Shown: positions 11,888 through 22,627 of the stretch, piece after piece
Position numbering within the stretch: the first letter of the stretch is position 1
Layout of the letters: each line of letters begins with the position of its first letter
Assembly: GCF_020360975.1 (NCBI RefSeq)
Contig: NW_025408674.1
Coordinates: 930,001-994,000 of the forward strand
Source: Hirsutella rhossiliensis
Taxonomy: Eukaryota > Ascomycota > Sordariomycetes > Hypocreales > Ophiocordycipitaceae
Direction: 5' to 3'
DNA: 64,000 nt
Made by a program: the position numbers and the translations under genes
The notes under the pieces: model-generated
What the model was told of the DNA's origin: nothing
Seen by the model: only the letters and a program-made list of their open reading frames with translations
Database searches by the model: none

Positions 11888-12234
11888 GCACGACGACAAA
11901 ATGTTACTGACGACCTCAGGTAACGGATGCATTGGTATTGTCAAAAGGAAATGAGAGATGCCATGCATATAACGGTTATAGAGAGTCTATTATCCTTAAC
12001 CACTGCCCAAGTCAAGGGGACGAAGGTCCCAGTTATATACACAAGAACGGTGCCCATGTGGGTCGAGACACCTCCTCGACTGGGGCGGAATGTCGTTTGA
12101 CAGGTATCACAATTTATGCCCCATGGTTTAAGCGAAACTATATATTCATCGTCATCCCCGATACTTGGACTTTCCTTGGATACGACCATGTCCAGCTGGT
12201 CATCTGCGACCAGATTGCGGCCGATGCGTAATTG
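11888..12234 (+). pseudogene. Relic of the Helitron-linked VPDSWTF gene family, split by a solo LTR
   Basis: Bases 12104-12231 encode YIFIVIPDTWTF, nearly the same as VFIVVPDSWTF in the minus-strand genes of the Helitron array at 30-61 kb. If the 164-bp LTR (11939-12102) and one copy of its GGTAT duplication are ignored, the reading runs from before the LTR (TTSGNG) through it (GITIYAPW) in one frame, as expected for the strand preceding this motif in the family. Only this one domain survives, outside any recognisable Helitron. The match is short but specific. Confidence 0.55.
11939..12102 (-). mobile_element. Solo LTR, 164 bp, copy 1 (TG...CA, 5-bp TSD GGTAT)
   Basis: In LTR orientation (minus strand) it starts TGTCAAACGACATTCCGCC and ends TTGACA. 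Perfect 5-bp target duplications GGTAT flank it at 11934-11938 and 12103-12107. It is nearly identical in reverse orientation to 17749-17912 and has the same length. TG...CA ends, a short inverted terminal TGTCAA and a 5-bp duplication define a retroviral-type LTR. No internal region is present, so it is a solo LTR left by recombination. Confidence 0.85.
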
Positions 12235-12570
12235 CCTCAAAAAGACGGAACATCACGATTGATGGGCAGGAACGGTACGACCGTGCTCTGAGGTGAAAAC
12301 TTCTTACAGCTCAACTTTCCGCGACCGTACGGTCAAGCTTCGTCAAAGTGATACTCCCGGAGCTGAAGCCTCCGTGTGGGACGGGGTACCGTGACGCCCA
12401 ACCGGTTAGTGGAGATACATGGTGTGGAGACACATGGTTTCAGGGAAGCTGCGCGACGCGCACGTGACCAGTCGCGTCTTTTGATTCTAGTTACTTGTTT
12501 ACCTCTCCTCGGTTTCTCGTTTTTCCTCTACCAACAATCAATCAGCCCATGCTCACTGTTCAAACCCAGA

Positions 12571-14879
12571 ATGACCCTTTCAAAGCAACAGATCAGCATC
12601 ATCTCAGAGAACCCGCTCAATGATACCTTAGATCGTTTCCGGATCAAGCTAGGCGATTGCGACCAAAGCGACCAATTACTGTGGGATGAGATTGCAAGTC
12701 TCGTCGGGGCGTTGGTTAGCTCTACGGCGGCATTCCGCCTCCCTTCTCCAGACGCAAGCGGCAATGTGGCTACAAGGCTCTTCTCAATACAGCAGCGTGT
12801 TCGAGGAGGCGGGATGACTCTTGAGCCATTCCGCCCTCTCATTTCCTCTGTCGTGGACAATGCTCCTGACGTCAACATTTGGGATGCCGTCCTCAGTCTC
12901 ATCGACACCCTCAACTCCCTCACTCCTCCTCCATCCAGCATCGTCCCAACCTACAAGGGAACACCCGTCAAGACCAGCTCGAGCCGACTTGCCGATAGCG
13001 AAACGCGCGACATTGTCGAAAGGGGAGCTCTTCTTCGAGATAAAAGACTGCACCTTTCGCAATGTGGGGGGATTCTGCGACAAGTTTTTTCGACTCCAAG
13101 AGCTGGCGCAACGAACAGAAAGAGATGCTTAATAGGATGATCGTGGCGCACGATGGAAAGAAGTGGACGAACTTTCCGTCCACTCCCGATGAAAAACCGG
13201 TCTGGACATGGCTCTGTGCGCTTGAAGAACGCTTCTTGACTGATGCACCCCACAAGTTATACACCACCCGAACCGCTAACCAGTTCAAGGAACGGAAAGG
13301 CCAGATGGATATCTTCTTTCAGATGCCAGACAGGGAAGCTAACAGCACCTTTACATACAAGGACGTTCTTGTCGTTGGAGAGCAAAAGAAGTCATACGAC
13401 GCGAGCCGGTTCAAGGCGGATCTCCTCCAACTTACTCGCTATGTACGGGGTGTCTTTGCCGACCAGCCAACGCGCCGTTTCGTCCACGCGTTCTCCCTCA
13501 GCTCTTCCAAGATGGAGCTCTGGGTCTTCGATCGGTCCGGGCCGTATAGCTCAGGGTTATTCGATATTCACGACGAGCCAGACAAGTTCGCGCGAGCTCT
13601 TGTTGGATATGCTACGATGAGTGACGATGCGATGGGCCTGGACACGTTCATCGAGCGAGAGGGGGGCCATCGCCATGCCACTTTGGAGGACACAAACGGC
13701 AACGAAACAAGAGTCATGCTGGAGGAGCTGATAGTCAGACAGCGCGCTATCGTGTGTCGCGGGACTACGTGCTACTGCACCCGGAACGGGCATGTTGCTA
13801 AGTTCTCCTGGGCATCAGATAAGCGGAAACCCGAGGTGGACCATCTCAAGCTGGCAGGAGAGAAGGGTGTCAAGGGGGTGGCGAGAGTGGTGGCGCACCG
13901 TCAAATCACCAACATTGCAGACATGCGGAAGGGACTGGAGTTTCCAAAACCTCACCCGTTTCGGGATGAAGACGTTTATTTCAGGGATCTACCATCGGCC
14001 GTAGGAAGCACGAGCACAGCAAGTCGCAAGCGAAAATCATCCTCTGACAACACATCTGACAACACCTCTGGATCCAAGAGGCGGCGGTCCAACAGCCAGA
14101 AACCGAAGCTGGCTAAGGAAATCAAGGAGCAGCTGTCGATCGGCAAGACCAAACCAAGCTTGTGTACTTCTACGGGCGAGGATCCATTTGAGAACAGGAT
14201 CTATTCGTGCCTCGTCGTCTCACCAGCCGGCCGTGTCATCAGCGATTTCAAGACGATCAAGGAACTGCTCCAGTCGATGCGAGATGCGATCAGGGCACAC
14301 CAATCTCTGTATGTGACCGGCAAGATTCTCCACCGCGACGTCTCTTCAAACAATATCATTATTACGAAACCTGAACTGGCGGATGGCTTCAAGGGCATGC
14401 TCATCGACCTTGACCTGGCCAAAGTGAGAGACAGTGGCCCGAGCGGAGCGCGGCACCAGACCGGCACGATGCAGTTTATGGCGGTCGAGGTGCTGCGCGA
14501 GGCCGATCACACCTACCGACACGATCTGGAGTCGTTCTTCTACGTCCTGATTTGGATGTGTGTGCGTGAATCATGGACCAAGAAGCAGTTTAGCCGTGGA
14601 GAGAGGCCCCCTAAGGAGAGTCTTCTTCGGAGATGGGAAGTCGGCAGCTTCAAGTATATTGCGGCTGCTAAAGAAGGCGATATGACCGTCAATAGGCTTG
14701 AAGAGATTATGGGCGAGTTTCCAGAGTCGTTGGATGTTGTCAAGCCGCTCTGTTTGAGGATCAGATCGATAATGTTTGGAGACACAGCGAGGCTTAACTT
14801 TGGAACCCCTGTAGGGGATTCAGACCAACTTTACAAGCCCCTCGTAGCTGCCTACGATGATACTATCAGCGAGCTCTAG
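12571..14879 (+). CDS. FunK1-family protein kinase, two apparent frameshifts
   Basis: This is a fungal FunK1-type kinase, a lineage-expanded family of unknown substrates. The N-terminal half (12571-about 13900) has the FunK1 pre-domain (FFEIKDCTFRNVGGF; KDVLVVGEQKKS). The catalytic lobe has HRDVSSNNI at 14331-14357, LIDLDLA in place of a DFG motif, and TMQFMAVEVL as the activation-segment end. The coding frame changes twice, at the G-run 13022-13025 and at the T-run 13085-13090. Each is explained by one extra base, and the 605 residues after the second are uninterrupted. Met 12571 is chosen because the upstream sequence is pyrimidine-rich, like a fungal 5' leader. A lysine/serine-rich linker (RKRKSS...KRRRSN) looks like a nuclear signal. 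If the two runs are miscalled, the gene is intact at about 770 residues. Confidence 0.82.
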
Positions 14880-15217
14880 AGAATAGCGGGTTTGTCTCTG
14901 GCGGTGAGATGGGGAACTGGCGGATGGCATGAGAAATGCTTTTTGGCCTTTTTTTTTACCTCAGATAATCAGGACGAAGAAGTGGAACTGGATTTCACTC
15001 CTCATCGCAGGCCCTCGGATACCACTTACTACTGTGGCACCTGCCAATTCATCTACCAGACTTCGGCCATATACAAACAAATCCCGACGGTCAACGGGAC
15101 CGATGAAGAGCAAGCTGTCGACACAACTGATTATGGAATTGCACTGATCGCCCCACGCCATCTAACCCACACTCCAACTCTAGTCGGTTCCTTAAGGCCT
15201 GTACGGTCCCGTTCAAC
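14880..15217. other. Convergent intergenic region between kinase and terpene synthase
   Basis: The kinase (+) and terpene synthase (-) end toward each other here. The short frames are not supported by any motif. I see no element ends. Confidence 0.4.
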
Positions 15218-16571
15218 TTATCCCTTGACGGCGCATATTTCACTGAGCCCAACATCCTCGGGCCGCGTTCTAGGCAATAGCGACATTCTCCGTGTCGTCA
15301 TGACCCTGCCGCTCTTGTTCCCAAAGTATCGTTCCGACTCGAAGCTCCACTGGACGTTGGCGCGAACCCAGTTTCCCATCCCGTCCACGTAGGTTTCAAT
15401 GTCCAGATCAACCTGGCCCCCCCAGCGGGGGATGGTCTCGTACACTTCCCTAAACTGCCGTACGGTCGCGGCGTGGTAGTCGGCGGCCCAGTTCATCGCG
15501 CCCTGGACATCCAAGTGGAGCTGGTCCATGGCAATCGCAACGATGTTGTGCTTGTCGTCTCCACATGCCTGTTCCTTGTTGTAGGACGCCATGTCCTTAA
15601 GAGTTGCGGGTCAATAAAACATCGAGATTAAGAACAAGTAATCATGGATAGCCCTCCTCGTTCTGGAGACAGTGCTTACATTATCAATAAGTATCAGGTC
15701 GGTACACAACAGTGACAGCTTCTCTATGGTTGGGTGCTGCAAAACCTCACGGGGGAGTTCCATTCCAAACTCAAAAATCATCAAGGATGGCTTGAGGCCG
15801 ACGGTGACCCGGCGAAGGGCGAAGTAGCTATTTATATCCCGCAGACGGGGCTTGTCGCGGTCCTCTGCTTGCGCGGCGAGCCCTGCAGCCAGCCATCGAA
15901 GGCCTCGATAAATCGTTCCTGTGATGACAGAGTCACTGACTTTCTGGCGAGGATCCAAAACCTGTTCGAGAGACGAAGTTCAGCTCGCTTGAATTCGTAA
16001 ACCAAATTATACGTTCGGCCGGGACAGCAAGACTTACTGTCGTGCGATCTCCCCACCTACCCATTCATCATGCGCCCTGGGCTTATCCGCATTGCGGAGA
16101 GCATCCACCACGGCGTTGCTCATCTCCCGCACCTCGGATGCAGTCGCCACGTCGGTGAGGTCGTCGAGGACGAAAAAGATGTTCATGAGGTCGCAGCTCG
16201 TGCGGAAGCGCTCTATAATTTTTCGCAGGCGTCAGCATTTACTCGCACCAAGGTAATGGGGACTCGGAGTCTCGGATCCAGACTCAGCCGACCTTTATCG
16301 AGATCCGGATAGGCCAGCCCTGCAAGCAGACCTGGAGGCAAAGCAGCACGGTCAGGCCCAGAATGCTTCTCAGCTGCCTTCTCGGGCAGGTAGCCGATCT
16401 CACCGAACTTATTCGTCGCAAAAAATGCGCTGCGCCTTCTGCCCCAGGGTCCCGAAGTTTGCAAACCATGCTGCGGACTGCTCGCTTACTTCATCATAAA
16501 AAAGGGTTCTGACGCCGCGATTGCCATGGCCAAAGTGCCAAGGTATCTGGCAGGGCTATTTGCTGATGCAT
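15218..16571 (-). pseudogene. Class I terpene (sesquiterpene-type) synthase, five exons, three single-base frame breaks
   Basis: This family ionises prenyl diphosphates to cyclic terpenes using Mg2+. Exons on the minus strand: 16571-16404, 16331-16293, 16212-16038, 15961-15680, 15595-15218. All introns are 72-84 nt with AG ends, and phases agree. The N-terminus LPDTLALWPW is typical of the family. The aspartate-rich motif is DDLTD (about 16165-16151). The NSE-type metal motif NDMASYNKE is assembled across intron 4, followed by GDDKHNIV. The C-terminus has YVDGMGNWVRANVQWSFESE, with the usual WSFE...RYF signature. Length is about 346 residues, normal for fungal sesquiterpene synthases. Frame breaks are at the T6 runs 16498-16503 and 16420-16425 (one base extra each) and the G3 run 15881-15883 (one short). 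Intron 2 has a weak GTCGGC donor. All catalytic motifs survive, so the gene is either freshly dead or mis-sequenced. Confidence 0.85.
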
Positions 16572-17037
16572 GGTGGGAAAGGTTACAGGGGCAACTCGCG
16601 CGGCACACGTTGGGGCGGAAATATGAAGTGCTCACTAACGTTATATATGTATACGGCTCGTTATAATGGACAGGTCACTGGCACCCGTCACATGATTTGA
16701 TGCTGCTCGTCATCTGGGGCAAGAGCATACAAGTTCCTTGGCCATCAAGATAATTTCCGACAAAGCCCCGGTCTGCTACGCTAGCTCATCAAATCTTGAG
16801 ACAAGATAGCCCGCCCGCCCGCACTTTAAGGGAATTCGCTTTGACTCACCTACTAAAGTGGTGTCTCACAAACCCATGACTCCGGGAGTCCCAGCCACGC
16901 TGTTTCTTTTCGTATTTTCAGCTTTCACGACGTGGTGCTTTCGTATTTCGTATACATCCTCAACCCAGCCCTGTCCGCCCTTGTAGCTACGACTCCTGGG
17001 AATCCGAGACAATGTTGTGCAAAATTCTAGCAGCAGC
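16572..17037. other. Terpene synthase upstream region with a dispersed repeat end
   Basis: TATATAACG at about 16640-16650 on the minus strand is a TATA-like element 70-80 bp before the terpene synthase start. About 16807-16860 matches, in inverted orientation, the arm of the palindrome at 24495-24560 (shared GCACTTTAAGGG and ATTCGCTTTG), so it is a decayed transposon end. Confidence 0.5.
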
Positions 17038-17457
17038 TCTCACGAAGAGAGCATGCAAGTGGGCATTGATTGTTTTAATAATAGGTGTGTTTTTGTTGTA
17101 TTCCGTCGTGTCTGTCCCTCTTGCAATGCCCTCTTCTAGGCTCCCTATTTATATCCCTTGGTTCCCTATTGATATCCCCTTTTCAGTTGTATAGGTACAA
17201 TATCTAGGAGGCTGGGCTCCTTTCCCCAGCCCCCCCCTTTGCATACTGACTTTCCCTAGTCGCCGAGGGCTCTTTCAGCTTCCCCCGTATATGCAGTCTC
17301 TCTACAGCCTATGTGGCTGCCTAATGCGGTCTCCTAATAGCCTTCTGCAGCCTCAGAACTCTCTGCAGGCTGCCTCTCTGTCTAGCCTGTCGGGGCCCTT
17401 AGCTGTATACCCCTTATGGTCACCCCGAGCTCAAGATCTCAGACGTGCTTCGCGACA
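17038..17457 (+). mobile_element. Solo LTR, 420 bp, second family (TC...CA, 5-bp TSD GCAGC)
   Basis: It begins TCTCACGAAGAG and ends GCTTCGCGACA, with the termini inverted to one another. Perfect 5-bp duplications GCAGC lie at 17033-17037 and 17458-17462. It contains CCTATTTATATCCC, a TATA-like box, and a C-rich tract. The copy at 23850-24225 has the same ends. The first bases are TC rather than the usual TG in both copies. Confidence 0.83.
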
Positions 17458-17748
17458 GCAGCGGGGAGCCGGGCAAGGCCACGTTTTCGCACCAGTTGGT
17501 AGCGACTTGTACAATACGAAGACAAAACGAACACAGAACGTACTCGGGGGGTTGACTAAGGGACTTAGGCCCCCCCTCTCCTCAACCCCCCGAGTAGAGC
17601 CCATCTGTAAGTTACTTCACTGCTTCGTTGCATAGCGCCATATAATTTCATGGACCATGTTTGGCCCCTATGGCGGCCCTTGTGATGCAATTTTTGTTGG
17701 CATCCAAGCCTATCAAGTATCAACCAGGTCGCCAGACTGCGGCCTCCC
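17458..17748. other. Intergenic region with a 13-bp perfect hairpin
   Basis: CTCGGGGGGTTGA (17543-17555) and TCAACCCCCCGAG (17582-17594) form a perfect 13-bp stem with a 26-base loop that contains a second G/C-rich partner. No gene is visible. It may be the end of an unrecognised element. Confidence 0.5.
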
Positions 17749-17912
17749 TGTCAAACGACATTCCGCCCCAGTCGAGGAGGTGTCTCGACCCACATGGGCA
17801 CCGTTCTTGTGTATATAACTGGGACCTTCGTCCCCTTGACTTGGGCAGTGGTCAAGGCCAATAGACTCTCTATAACCGTCATATGCATGGCATCTCTCAT
17901 TTCCTCTTGACA
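17749..17912 (+). mobile_element. Solo LTR, 164 bp, copy 2 (5-bp TSD CTCCC)
   Basis: Same family as 11939-12102 but on the opposite strand: TGTCAAACGACATTCC to TCCTCTTGACA, with perfect CTCCC duplications at 17744-17748 and 17913-17917. TATATAA at 17812-17818 is the likely U3 promoter box. Same length and near-identity to copy 1 suggest recent insertion of both. Confidence 0.87.
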
Positions 17913-18571
17913 CTCCCGACGCTACTATGGTACGAATAGCAGAGTTTCACGGTTGTGTGGATGCATGCATTATTGGAGTCGAGGATGAGTCGGTGGTGTT
18001 GATGCTGCTATTCGAAGGAAAACGGTAGTTGGGTCCAACCTTAAAAAGGAACGTGTCACTCAACGGTGGCGGGAAACATTACCGGACCTAATTTGTATGG
18101 AAAAAGGGTTCTAGAGCCAGCCCCGGTTCCTACAAAAAGTCCGAGCTACCTCCCCTTCGTCGATGGATGGGGCAAACTGCCTATGAGGAGCCCGACACCG
18201 GACAGTAACGACAAGAATTGGACTGTTATTGTTGTATGTCAAGTAACCATACATTTCTAATATGAATGTCCTCATATATATTGTATTGTCACAACGTCGG
18301 AGCCAGCCAACAGATAGTATCGGTACAAATATGGGGCGGCTATGGCACAACGAACCCGGGGGTGTAGATCGGAGGGGCCCATGATTCCATCATTGATCTT
18401 TATTTTTCCCGTTTCAATCCCAAGAGACGAATCATTAATATACTGGTGTCCTTTTATCATCTTTCGAGCTACTTCCAAGCTGTCCCAGAGGTCGTCTTCC
18501 ATCCAACACGAATCGGCTTCCTTGGCGCTTGGAGGCTCCTTTAGCCGTCATCAGCGATATGGATTCGTCCA
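17913..18571. other. Intergenic, nothing assigned
   Basis: This is the region downstream of the P450 gene. Only short frames without recognisable motifs occur on either strand. Confidence 0.35.
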
Positions 18572-20276
18572 TCAGGAAACTGGATAGAGTTTCACTTTGA
18601 TGTCCGGCTTAACCCATAGTACATAGTACTTGCTGTCTTGTAGGAGGTCACCTGGGTCATTGACCACCTCGACGTCGAAGGAGAAGAGGAGTTTAGCCAA
18701 GGTAATCCGCATCTCCAAGTACGCCATAGCTTTACCCAAGCACTGGTAAGCTCCTCCACTGAAAGCAAGCATCGGTGGCGGCCCATTTTGCCTTGGAGCG
18801 ATGGCTCTTCCAACCAACGCTCGGGCCGAAACTGCTGGGGTGACGGATATGTTGCCGGGTTTCGTGATGCACTGAAGAGGTGCGTTCCGACTACGACGCC
18901 TTGAGGGATGTATTCGCCCTCAATGACTGCTCCCGGGGAAATTCTTGGTAGACCCATTGCCACTGGGGGATACATGCGAAGGGTCTCTTCGATTATCGCT
19001 TGGAGGAGGCACAGCGATGACGTGCTTGTCCCAGTGATGTCGTCATATGAGCTGAATGAACTCCGTATCTCCTCTTTCAGTTTCGCGCGGTATCCAGGGT
19101 TTGCATGGAGATAGTAAAGGACAGCAGTCATTATCGTCGCTGTTGTCTCCCTCCAGCCACCGTCAGAAATCTCCTTCTGCTACGAGGTAGCCCTGCGAGA
19201 ATTCTCCACTGCGGAGGATGTTTGCAAAGAAGTCTTCCTGCTGTGTGAGTTACCTGTCTCCATCCGCTGGAGCACTTTTGCTTGGTGAGCGCCGTGTGCT
19301 GCGCGAACATCTTCCCGGCATTCCTCGGGAGCATGAAAGGGAGCAACAGCGAGACAACAGGGGACCTGGCTCGCAACCCGTCGACCAGGAATACGAAAAG
19401 CCATTTGGGATCAAGGAGCAAGGAAACCCAGAAGCTCGACTTCCAATCTTGGACCGCATTGAATGAGTCGCCAAATGCCAGCTCTCCTGAAGGGAAGTAA
19501 TAAGCACTCTATACTTGAGCGATTCAAACGTGGAGTGGAGGCAGCAGCGTACCAATAATGTCGAAAGTCAGCCAAGTGAAAGCCTCGCCCATCAAAATCC
19601 CACCGTCATCCTTCTCACTGCGCCCGCGAAGCTGGTCGATGAATAGGTCCACAAGGCTATGGATCACGTTCTCCTGAGATCTGAGAGCTGAGGTACTGAA
19701 TCCGGGAGCCAGCCTCTTACGAGCGATGGCGTGTTGTTCTTTATCCCGTATATGCCCCACTGGAGATGCTTTGCCAAAGTGCTCGTAAAAGCTGCTCTTT
19801 ACGAATAGGCTTGAATTGATGGTTCGAAAAGCGCCGGCGGAGTCAAAAGACAGTTCGTTTGGAGAAATGCGGACAATAGGGCCTATTGATGAATGCTTTA
19901 GCTTTGACGAACGGATCAATGGTCGACCATACGTGCAGCCGAAAAGTTAGTCAGACATACCGTATTTCCGATGCAGATCTTGAATTACAAGAGCTGACCG
20001 GCCACTGAATAGTGTCCAAATGATCCAAAGCTGTTTTGCACTGTTAATATGCTAGCAGTCCCAAGTGCTGGATATTTCGGTGGCGTTTCACCTCTGAGAT
20101 AGCAGCCAGCCTCGGGCCTGGAAACTTGGCGGCCGGGTGATAGAACAAGGCATATATACACCAGCCTGTCCAGTACACAAAACCCTGGCCATCAGTTAGA
20201 TTGCTCGGAATCGCGGCCTGGATTGCGTGCATACCAGCATTAGGGCTGCCGGGAGCGCGATACTCAGTGAAACCAT
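18572..20276 (-). pseudogene. Cytochrome P450 monooxygenase, five exons, several single-base frame breaks
   Basis: This is a heme-thiolate oxidase of the fungal secondary-metabolism type, probably ER-anchored. Exons on minus: 20276-20235, 20184-20092, 20030-19961, 19882-19553, 19486-18572. All introns have GT/AG ends and matching phases. Motifs in order: hydrophobic anchor; FYHPAAKFPGPRLAAIS; GPIVRISPNELSF; I-helix AGG-ETT region near 19150; K-helix EETLR; PxRF-type FRPERW; heme loop FSGGAYQCLG with Cys codon 18742-18740. The heme loop has Tyr where Arg is usual. The frame breaks by one base near 18775, 19149-19151 (G run), 19164-19167, 19240 and 19276-19279 (A run). About 480 residues if read through, a normal length. 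It diverges from the acyltransferase gene and neighbours the terpene synthase, which suggests oxidation of the terpene product. Confidence 0.85.
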
Positions 20277-20895
20277 CGTCGGTAATGCGGGAAGAGGTGG
20301 GCAAATGTGTGACAAGTGCGAAGGGAATTCAGGTATGGCCGGTCTACAAATACCGGAGACGTGGCCAGTCTGCGCGGCTGCGCCAAAGGAGCCTTGAGGT
20401 TCGAGGCAGGCAGGAATCAGCATTGGCTTGCAAGAGTGGTTTCCTTTTTTTGGAGAAGCTATACCTTACATGTCTCATTAGCTGAAATTTGTTGCGCCAT
20501 GTCTCGGGAGTTCTTTCCATTTCCAGGGCGCTGCATGCACGCACTGCATCAGTCGGACGGCCCGCTGCGTGCCTCTTGCATACATAGCTGGAGGCAAGGC
20601 CACACTCATAGGTAATTGATAGATTTGTCAAGCCATATTCCGTCCGTCGCAGTCGAGGAGGCATTCCGACCCACTTGGGCACGGTTGTGCTTTTGTGACA
20701 TATAACTGACCCTCGCCCGCCTGGCTTGGGCGGTGTTTAGAGAGGAGAGACTCTCTCTCTCTATGGCTCGCGCATGCATGGCATCTTTCCGTTTAATTTT
20801 GACAAGGATCAACGTTCCTTCACCTCCATCTTTTGGCAAGTGCCATCAACTTTCCCTTGTCACCTCAACAACAATATTAGGGAAAATCCGCCACG
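20277..20895. promoter_or_regulatory. Shared divergent promoter region of P450 and acyltransferase-like gene
   Basis: Two genes start away from each other across 619 bp, a common arrangement for co-regulated cluster genes. A solo LTR (20626-20804) with its own TATA-like sequence sits in it, oriented toward the acyltransferase-like gene and ending 91 bp before its start codon. Both start codons follow A/C-rich leaders (ACGATGG and CACGATGG). Confidence 0.6.
20626..20804 (+). mobile_element. Solo LTR of the 164-bp family, diverged copy 3
   Basis: It begins TGTCAAGCCATATTCCG and ends AATTTTGACA. The interior aligns with copies 1 and 2 (CAGTCGAGGAGG, ACATATAACTG, GCATGCATGGCATCTTTCC), but has many substitutions and a CT-repeat expansion. 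Flanks AGATT and AGGAT are only a partial 5-bp duplication. It is older than copies 1 and 2. Confidence 0.7.
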
Positions 20896-22559
20896 ATGGA
20901 CCCGGTAACCCAATCAACACTTGCCGTGAGCCGGTCCTCTCCTATAGAGGCCGTGCCCGAGGGACGAAGCCGACTGCTTGACATTCCGCACTATTACCTG
21001 GCCATTTTCATCTTGCCGACACTTTGGTTAACCATCCCACACACTCGGCGGCCCCGGCTATACCAGACACGATGGTTGGTGGCGGCAGCCGTGGCCGCCA
21101 TCAATGTTCGCAACTTGTTCCAACCAGGCAGCACCGCCGTGGCTTACTCTATTTTTTCCGCCACAATGGGCACGTGGGGGACTATGATATGCATGAACTT
21201 CTTGATCTGGTCGCGGCCGCAGTTTGATGCGGCCAGGGTTCTAAAGTTGTCGAGACGAACGGAAAAGCGAAAGGGCTGGGCCAGCGATGCGGAGGACAGC
21301 GCCAATAGTTCCAGTAACGCGCACCAACCGAATGGCACTCAACAGAAGAGGCTACCCAAGCAGAATGGCGTGGCAATCCCCTGTCCACGTCTTGAAGGAA
21401 AGGGAGGAGATGAGTTCGATTACGTCTGGCAACGCTTCCCTGAGGATGGGCCGTTCCTGGAGAGGCTTGGCTGGGTCATAGATCTCATGTTGACCCCCCG
21501 AGGTTCAGGTAGGATCGCCCCTGATTGCAAGCACACTGCCAGTGAAGATTCGCGGGGGGTATTTGGTGGTCGTAGTTAACAGGCTCTAGGTTGGAACTGG
21601 TCCATCTCTTCTATTCCGCGGCCATATATCCCCAGCATGTCCAGGACGGGAAAGGGTCGCCATGGAGTCCATGCCGCGAATAACCAAGAGCGGTTTGCAG
21701 CGCTCTACCTCTGAGACTGAGTTTGTCTATACCAAGTTAAAGACCATCATCGGCTCCTACGTACTGCTAGATCTCACGTTTATCCTGACAGAAAAGGATC
21801 CGTACTTCGCTGTCGGTCCGGATCACTCTCAGCAGCTCCTACTATCCTTTCAGGGCTTGCGGCCGTGGCTCCTCTTCGGTTATCGGGAAATCGTATCGCT
21901 AATAATCTGCTTGAGCCATATCTCATACGGGTATAGCCTCATCGATCTGGCGGGGTATTGACGCTAACGACGCTATTTCCTCTCGAGGCGGATTATGGAT
22001 GCACTCATCGACGTTTGGGTCCCTTTCCCAGATCCTCGATCGCGGCCTCTCCGGCTGGTGGGGCGCGTTCTGGCATCAGACATTCCGGGTCCCATTCCTC
22101 GCCCCGGCAACGTTTCTGATCAGAGAGGGCTACATCGAGGCGGGTACGCCGGCGGCGGAGGCGATGTCTCTGCTTGTGTCGTTTCTCCAGTCGGGCTTGC
22201 TCCACGCATCGGGCAGTCTTTCGTCCGTAGCCAACACCAAGCCGTGGCAACCTCTACAATTTTTCCTCCTCCAAGCAGTAGGCATCGTTATTCAGCGTGC
22301 CGCTGGCGAGCTGCTGCGGCCACGTCTCCCACCACTGCCAGAACGGCTGCGAAGGGGTGCCAACTTGGTGTTCACGGTGCTCTGGCTGCATCTGACGGTA
22401 ATGCTATACTTCGATGATGTCGCATCCACGGGGTTGTGGGTGAAGCAGGCTGTTCCCGTCTCCTGTTTCGAGGATTTGGGGTGCGGTCTCCTAAGGATCA
22501 TTGGTGGCGGGAGGATGGCCATAACCCTGCCTGGTGGCAGACCATACCTGCTGCGGTAG
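20896..22559 (+). pseudogene. Wax-synthase-type membrane O-acyltransferase, several single-base frame breaks
   Basis: This is a multi-pass membrane protein of the wax synthase/MBOAT-like family that fungi use to acylate secondary metabolites. Exon 1 is 20896-21508 and has several hydrophobic helices (HYYLAIFILPTLWLTIP; VAYSIFSATMGTWGTMICM) and a soluble basic loop. A 74-bp intron follows at 21509-21582. Exon 2 continues with GWNWSISSIP, FVYTKLKTIIGSYVLLDLTF, then LSGWWGAFWHQTFR, the family's conserved W-H active-site stretch, and further membrane segments. Frame breaks: the C6 run 21494-21499 (one extra), near 21713, G4 at 21952-21955 (one short), and TT at 21993-21994 (one short). Total is about 530 residues, near the family norm. 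A product might be an acylated terpenoid. Confidence 0.78.
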
Positions 22560-22627
22560 TAGCGGTCTTTTAGCGTCGGCTCTTTCCTACGTGTTCATCT
22601 CGCCAGGAAAGCATCCGGGCCTGCACT

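Noticed and set aside
11939..12102. 164-bp repeat as a DNA-transposon MITE
   Set aside because: TG...CA ends, an internal TATA box and 5-bp duplications fit an LTR better than any common DNA transposon superfamily.
12376..12570. Upstream ATG extension of the FunK1 gene
   Set aside because: The 65 added residues have no FunK1 similarity, and the DNA there is pyrimidine-rich with a leader-like character.
17013..17460. LTR starting at TGTTGTGC with end at GACAGCA
   Set aside because: No duplication fits. Moving the ends to 17038 and 17457 gives perfect GCAGC duplications and matching inverted termini.
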